From Candidatus Moraniibacteriota bacterium (lineage in GTDB: Bacteria > Patescibacteriota > Minisyncoccia > Moranbacterales > GCA-2747515), in contig JALVPE010000031.1 of assembly GCA_027031945.1 (NCBI GenBank), forward strand, positions 1-16,651: a stretch of 16,651 bases of DNA, given 5' to 3'. The notes under the pieces were generated by a model that was not told the DNA's origin, did not search any database, and saw only the letters and a program-made list of their open reading frames with translations. This document shows positions 13,161-16,651 of this stretch, piece after piece. Numbering within the stretch: position 1 is the stretch's first letter; each line of letters starts with the position of its first letter. The translations under genes were made by a program, and so were the position numbers.

Positions 13161-14267
13161 ATGACAGATTTGAAGGTGGCAATCGTTCATGATTTTTTGT
13201 TGTATCCTGGAGGTGCGGAAAGAGTTCTTGAAGATATTGTTGAAATATTTCCCAATGCGCCGATTTATACTTTATTGTATGATAAAAATGGAATGGGTAA
13301 ACAATTTGCCGGTAAAGATATTCGTCCCAGTTTTTTGCAGAAGTTGCCAAAGTGGTTAAAAAAGCGATATAGGCTTTTGACACCATTTTTTGGTACTGCT
13401 ATAGAGAGTTTTGATTTACGAGATTTTGATTTAGTTATTTCTAGTTCAGGAGCTTGGAGTAAAGGAATTGTGACAAGACTCAATACAAAACATATTGCAT
13501 ATATACACTCTCCGATGCGTTATGTATGGGATGAAAATGAGCACTATTTGAAAAAAGCAATAGGTAAAAAAAATCGTTTTTGTACCAGATTATTATTGAG
13601 TTATTTGCGAATTTGGGACCATCAAGCTGCTCAGCGTCCGGATGTATTAATTGCTAATTCGATATACACACAAAAAAGGATTGAAAAATATTATCGCAGA
13701 GATGCTAAGGTTGTTTATCCCGGAATTGATTTGAGTGTTAATGATAAAATTATTGAAAATGAAGAAAAAAGTTTTTTGATTATTTCACGACTATCAAAAT
13801 ACAAAAATGTTGCATTGGTAATTGAAGCATGTAATAAATTGCAATTGCCACTTACTGTTGTGGGGACCGGAAGAGAACAAATTGCGTTAAGTAAAATAGC
13901 AGGTAAAACAATAAAAATGGTGGGATATGTATCAGAAGAAGAAAAGTTACAGTATTTGATGAATGCACGGGCATTATTATTTCCGGCGGAGGATGACTTT
14001 GGAATCGTGTGTGTGGAGGCTATGCAAATTGGTGTACCGACTATTGTACTTGGTAGAGGAGGCGCTAGAGAAACGGTTTTACCAGGGGTAACAGGGGAAT
14101 TATTTGAAGCTCCGACAGTAGAAATGTTAGCTGATGCTATACGTAGGTTTTTGGAAAAAGAAAATATATATGATAAGGATGCAATAAAATTAGAAGGTCA
14201 AAAATATACATCTGATAAATTTAAGAAAAAACTAATTGAGGAGATTATTCATACTACAAAATCATGA
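13161..14267 (+). CDS. GT4-family glycosyltransferase, WbaZ-like
   Basis: The 368-aa protein (start at 13161) is a GT-B, GT4-family enzyme. KVAIVHDFLLYPGGAERVL (5-23) is the typical N-terminal nucleotide-sugar transferase motif. HIAYIHSPMRYVWD (111-124) is characteristic of WbaZ-like mannosyltransferases. ISRLSKYKN (208-216) gives the Arg/Lys donor-phosphate pair. The E-x7-E region reads AEDDFGIVCVEAM, with E286 as the second acid and Asp278 where the first Glu usually is. The start was chosen at 13161 because AGAGG (13151-13155) lies 5 nt before it and the family motif begins at once. An in-frame ATG at 13110 would add an unconvincing 17 residues. The gene overlaps holB by 4 nt (ATGA). Sugar and acceptor are unknown. 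Confidence 0.9.
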   Translation: MTDLKVAIVHDFLLYPGGAERVLEDIVEIFPNAPIYTLLYDKNGMGKQFAGKDIRPSFLQKLPKWLKKRYRLLTPFFGTAIESFDLRDFDLVISSSGAWSKGIVTRLNTKHIAYIHSPMRYVWDENEHYLKKAIGKKNRFCTRLLLSYLRIWDHQAAQRPDVLIANSIYTQKRIEKYYRRDAKVVYPGIDLSVNDKIIENEEKSFLIISRLSKYKNVALVIEACNKLQLPLTVVGTGREQIALSKIAGKTIKMVGYVSEEEKLQYLMNARALLFPAEDDFGIVCVEAMQIGVPTIVLGRGGARETVLPGVTGELFEAPTVEMLADAIRRFLEKENIYDKDAIKLEGQKYTSDKFKKKLIEEIIHTTKS

Positions 14268-15142
14268 ATAACAAAATTATAGGACACAAAAAAAACATTG
14301 AATTATTAAAAAAAGTAATGAGAGGTGGCGGATTGCATCACAGCTTTTTATTTACTGGTCCTGAAAGCGTAGGTAAACAAGTCGTTGCAAGAGCTTTTGC
14401 TGATAGGATTGTTAATGGTAGCATTTCTAGTGAATTTAAGTTGTCTAATGGAATAGATAGTGATATAGATATTGTAATGCCTGAAAAAATTGAAAGAAAG
14501 AAAAAAATTGTTATAAAAGATATATCTGTGGAGAAAATTACAAATGCAATACATTTTATGGCGCTTGCTCCTGATAAAAAGGCGAGAGTACTTATTATAG
14601 ATAATGCTCATAAAATGACGTTTACGGCACAAAATGCACTTTTAAAAACTTTAGAAGAACCAAAAAATGATAGATATATAATACTGGTAACTCATGATAC
14701 GAGCAATTTATTACAAACAATCCAATCACGTTGTTTTATTGTGCGATTTGGCACTGTAAATGTAGATGAACTCTGTAGTGCATATGGTAAAAGTGAATAC
14801 ATGAATGATATGAGCGGTCGTCCGGGATTTTTACACAGAATTTATAATGATAAAGAGTTTCGCAATACAGTAGAATATGCTAGACATGAATTGCAAACAC
14901 TTACGCAAAAAAAGACATATGAGCGTTTGGACCTTGCGTTGGAATTATCAAAAAAAGATGATATATATTTGCAGACTTTTTTTCAAGTATGGATTTATCG
15001 TATAAGGGTAGCAGCTCATAAAACCAATAAATTTCAATTGATAAAAGTAGCAGATAAAGTGGAGCAAATGTTGAATAGGATGAATTCAACAAATGTAAAT
15101 AAGCAGTTAATTTTGGAAGATTTTCTTATAAATATTGTGTAG
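14264..15142 (+). CDS. holB: DNA polymerase III clamp-loader delta' subunit
   Basis: This 292-aa protein belongs to the clamp-loader AAA+ group that opens the sliding clamp at the replication fork. GHKKNIELLKK begins the domain. The P-loop region is GPESVGKQ (32-39), with Gln in place of Thr/Ser. VLIIDNAHKM is the Walker B-like segment, NALLKTLEEP and LVTHD (sensor 1) follow, and QSRC is the signature motif around the arginine finger. The degenerate P-loop points to delta' over the ATP-hydrolysing gamma/tau. The zinc-binding cysteine module found in many bacterial relatives is missing; only a linker (about 50-75) is seen. It overlaps the glycosyltransferase upstream by ATGA, and the FtsQ-like gene starts 6 nt after its stop, so all three are probably cotranscribed. 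Confidence 0.88.
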   Translation: MNNKIIGHKKNIELLKKVMRGGGLHHSFLFTGPESVGKQVVARAFADRIVNGSISSEFKLSNGIDSDIDIVMPEKIERKKKIVIKDISVEKITNAIHFMALAPDKKARVLIIDNAHKMTFTAQNALLKTLEEPKNDRYIILVTHDTSNLLQTIQSRCFIVRFGTVNVDELCSAYGKSEYMNDMSGRPGFLHRIYNDKEFRNTVEYARHELQTLTQKKTYERLDLALELSKKDDIYLQTFFQVWIYRIRVAAHKTNKFQLIKVADKVEQMLNRMNSTNVNKQLILEDFLINIV

Positions 15143-15148
15143 GTTGGT

Positions 15149-16075
15149 ATGACACAAAAAACAAAAAGTAAAATAGTACGGCGTAAGAATAATTCACAAA
15201 AACGAAGGAGAAAGGATGAAAAAAATTCACGTACGTGGAAACAAAAATTTTTTATTCTTGTTGTGGTAATTTTTATAGGATGTGTGGGTTATATTTTTTT
15301 GTGTTCAAATTTACTGGACATATATCAATTTGATATTCAAGGAAATAATAGAGTTGACAAAAATCAAATTATTAATGTTATTAAAAGTGATATAGACGGT
15401 CAAATAATAGCTTGTCTTAAGAAAAAAAATTATTTTTTTGTAAATAAAAATAAAATTATTAAAGATGTTATAAAAGATAACCGTATAAAAAATGTAAATA
15501 TTACAAAACAATTTCCAAATAAAATAATTATAAATATTCAAGAGTATGATGATGTAGCAATTTGGTGCAAGAGTGTGGCAATGAAATCTTGTTTTATGCT
15601 CAATGGTGAAATTGCAGAAAGAGAAATAACAATGCAAGATCCGATTGTTATAGAGAATAAGCATTTTGTCATAGTTGATGAAACACATCAAGATATATCT
15701 ATAGGAGATCACGTAATGACAGAAAATTATTTGAACAAAATTAAAACACTAAGTAAAGAATTGGTATATGTATTAAATGTAGAAATTGAACAACCATTTA
15801 TAGTGGTTTCACGAGGTTCACATGAGGTGCAATTTATGACTGATGAGGGATGGTATATTATTATTGATTTATCACATGATTTAGATGAGGTTTTTGATAT
15901 TGCAAAATTGTTTGTAAAAAAAGTAGATCTACCAAGCCGTCGTAGTGATTTAGAATATGTGGATATGCGATTTTCAGAAAAAATATTTTATAAAATGAAA
16001 GATGGTGTTGAACAGTCTATAAAAGATAAGCAGGAATCAAACAATCAAATTAAAGATAAAAAAGAAAGTGAATAA
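15149..16075 (+). CDS. ftsQ: FtsQ/DivIB-like division protein with POTRA domain
   Basis: The 308-aa protein has a Lys/Arg-rich cytoplasmic tail (1-32), one membrane helix (about 33-51) and an extracytoplasmic region. The POTRA domain begins at about 58 (FDIQGNNRVDKNQIINVI) and continues through NYFFVNKNKIIKDVIKDNRIKNV to KQFPNKIIINIQEYDDVAIW, the standard FtsQ order. LNGEIAERE follows, where FtsQ proteins typically have a turn before the beta domain. The C-terminal 25 residues are highly charged (Lys/Glu/Gln) and probably disordered. FtsQ links early and late division proteins and helps control FtsW/FtsI. The location after holB is unusual compared with the classical dcw cluster, where it follows murB/ddl. 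Identification rests on topology and POTRA pattern, since FtsQ diverges fast. Confidence 0.8.
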   Translation: MTQKTKSKIVRRKNNSQKRRRKDEKNSRTWKQKFFILVVVIFIGCVGYIFLCSNLLDIYQFDIQGNNRVDKNQIINVIKSDIDGQIIACLKKKNYFFVNKNKIIKDVIKDNRIKNVNITKQFPNKIIINIQEYDDVAIWCKSVAMKSCFMLNGEIAEREITMQDPIVIENKHFVIVDETHQDISIGDHVMTENYLNKIKTLSKELVYVLNVEIEQPFIVVSRGSHEVQFMTDEGWYIIIDLSHDLDEVFDIAKLFVKKVDLPSRRSDLEYVDMRFSEKIFYKMKDGVEQSIKDKQESNNQIKDKKESE

Positions 16076-16084
16076 ATATCCGTA

Positions 16085-16651
16085 TTAATTTATTTTGTAA
16101 ATCAAAATAGAAGTACCGACTTGGTCAATAGGTTTGTAATTTTGAAGCCAGCGATAACTATCATCGTCGGATTTATTTTTGTTGTAAATGGATTCTTGGA
16201 TGAAGAAAGTAGAAAGTGCATAATATCCAGGTTCGATTGGACGTTTGCTATCCCACCACAATATATATTTGTCTGCACCAAGTCGATTGTGTATATCATC
16301 TCCACCAAAATAATCAACTCGAATTTTATTGATTTCGGGATGTTTGTCAATATATATTTTAAGACGTTTGAGGTCTTGTCCCCAATCTGCATTTGAATCT
16401 GTCACATAATGCCAACCATTCAAAGATCCGCCAAAAAGTGCATTGAAATAAGACATATAGTATGGATAAGCATTTAGGACAATTGTAATTAATAAAATAA
16501 TAAGTGTTATAAAAGCACTTCTCACAATTTTTTTTCTTTTAGGATTTCTGAGATTTTTATAGGAATCAATAATGATTTTTGCAGTTAATATATATATAAA
16601 TGGCATTATAGGAAATAAATGTCTAAAACCTATATTTAGGTTTCCAGTAAT
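16085..16651 (-). CDS. C-terminal part of a membrane glycosyltransferase (GT39/PMT-like), cut by the window edge
   Basis: The reading frame is open to the right edge, so the gene starts outside. An internal ATG at 16606 is not the start: the frame continues upstream as ITGNLNIGFRHLFPI before it. G-x-RHLFPIMPF followed by a basic cytoplasmic loop, a membrane helix (about SAFITLIILLITIVLNAYPY) and PYYMSYFNALFGGS...DSNADWGQDL is the C-terminal pattern of polyprenyl-phosphate-sugar membrane transferases of the GT39/PMT clan as I know them. The last 100 residues form a soluble extracytoplasmic domain. It converges with the FtsQ-like gene, with 9 nt between stops and no obvious terminator. The exact sugar and acceptor cannot be read from this fragment. 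Confidence 0.75.
   Translation of the reverse strand: MTGNLNIGFRHLFPIMPFIYILTAKIIIDSYKNLRNPKRKKIVRSAFITLIILLITIVLNAYPYYMSYFNALFGGSLNGWHYVTDSNADWGQDLKRLKIYIDKHPEINKIRVDYFGGDDIHNRLGADKYILWWDSKRPIEPGYYALSTFFIQESIYNKNKSDDDSYRWLQNYKPIDQVGTSILIYKIN

Noticed and set aside
2608..14267. Recoded TGA as in Gracilibacteria or Absconditabacteria
   Set aside because: TGA closes two genes at their expected ends and no gene needs in-frame TGA read-through.
15311..15712. 133-aa minus-strand ORF inside ftsQ
   Set aside because: It is Ile/Tyr/Asn/Phe-rich, as expected from the complement of AT-rich coding DNA, and lies entirely within a convincing gene.
16121..16396. 91-aa plus-strand ORF opposite the membrane glycosyltransferase
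   Set aside because: It is antisense to a recognisable conserved domain and has no ribosome-binding site or separate evidence.
16085..16606. Treating the minus-strand ORF as a complete 173-aa gene
   Set aside because: The frame stays open past the ATG at 16606 to the window edge and encodes a conserved-looking GFRHLFPI segment, so it is a partial gene.

Overview
The window is AT-rich (roughly one third G+C by eye), densely packed and almost entirely co-directional. It looks like a chromosomal piece of a small-genome bacterium of the Candidate Phyla Radiation (Patescibacteria, probably Parcubacteria-like). This is inferred from gene content and style: a two-subunit 2-oxoacid:ferredoxin oxidoreductase, many short-leader or leaderless genes, a divergent MurA, a coiled-coil peptidoglycan hydrolase ending in a lytic transglycosylase domain, and lineage-type hypothetical proteins. 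TGA is used as a stop at 2608-2610 and 14265-14267, so nothing suggests a recoded genetic code. No rRNA, tRNA, transposase, integrase or CRISPR array was seen.

Layout. Positions 48-3706 hold korA and korB, which convert a 2-oxoacid to an acyl-CoA and reduce ferredoxin. They are separated by a self-contained cassette: consensus promoter, ~100-nt leader, strong Shine-Dalgarno, hypothetical gene of higher G+C, intrinsic terminator. A palindrome lies on each side of it. Positions 3734-8329 hold a tiny membrane ORF, a membrane-anchored Cys-motif protein, rodA, a small zinc-ribbon protein, bL25 (Ctc type) and an exported hydrolase. Most of these have a -10-like box placed so that transcription would start at or next to the start codon. 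Positions 8330-8671 are non-coding and carry a near-consensus promoter followed at once by terminator-like hairpins, then the murA promoter. Positions 8672-12620 hold murA, a Nudix hydrolase, mreB and a GT4 glycosyltransferase. A single SD-led minus-strand gene with its own terminator (12622-13047) interrupts the plus-strand run. Positions 13161-16075 hold a second GT4 enzyme, the clamp-loader delta' subunit and a FtsQ-like POTRA protein. The 3' part of a minus-strand membrane glycosyltransferase runs off the right edge.

How the genes fit together. The main theme is envelope growth: precursor synthesis (MurA), rod elongation (RodA, MreB), remodelling (the transglycosylase), division (FtsQ-like) and surface glycans (two GT4 enzymes and a membrane GT). 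Housekeeping genes (bL25, holB) and fermentative redox (korAB) are interleaved. The parts least explained by known families are the cassette splitting korAB, the promoter/terminator array before murA, and the contrast between SD-less core genes and SD-led orphan genes.
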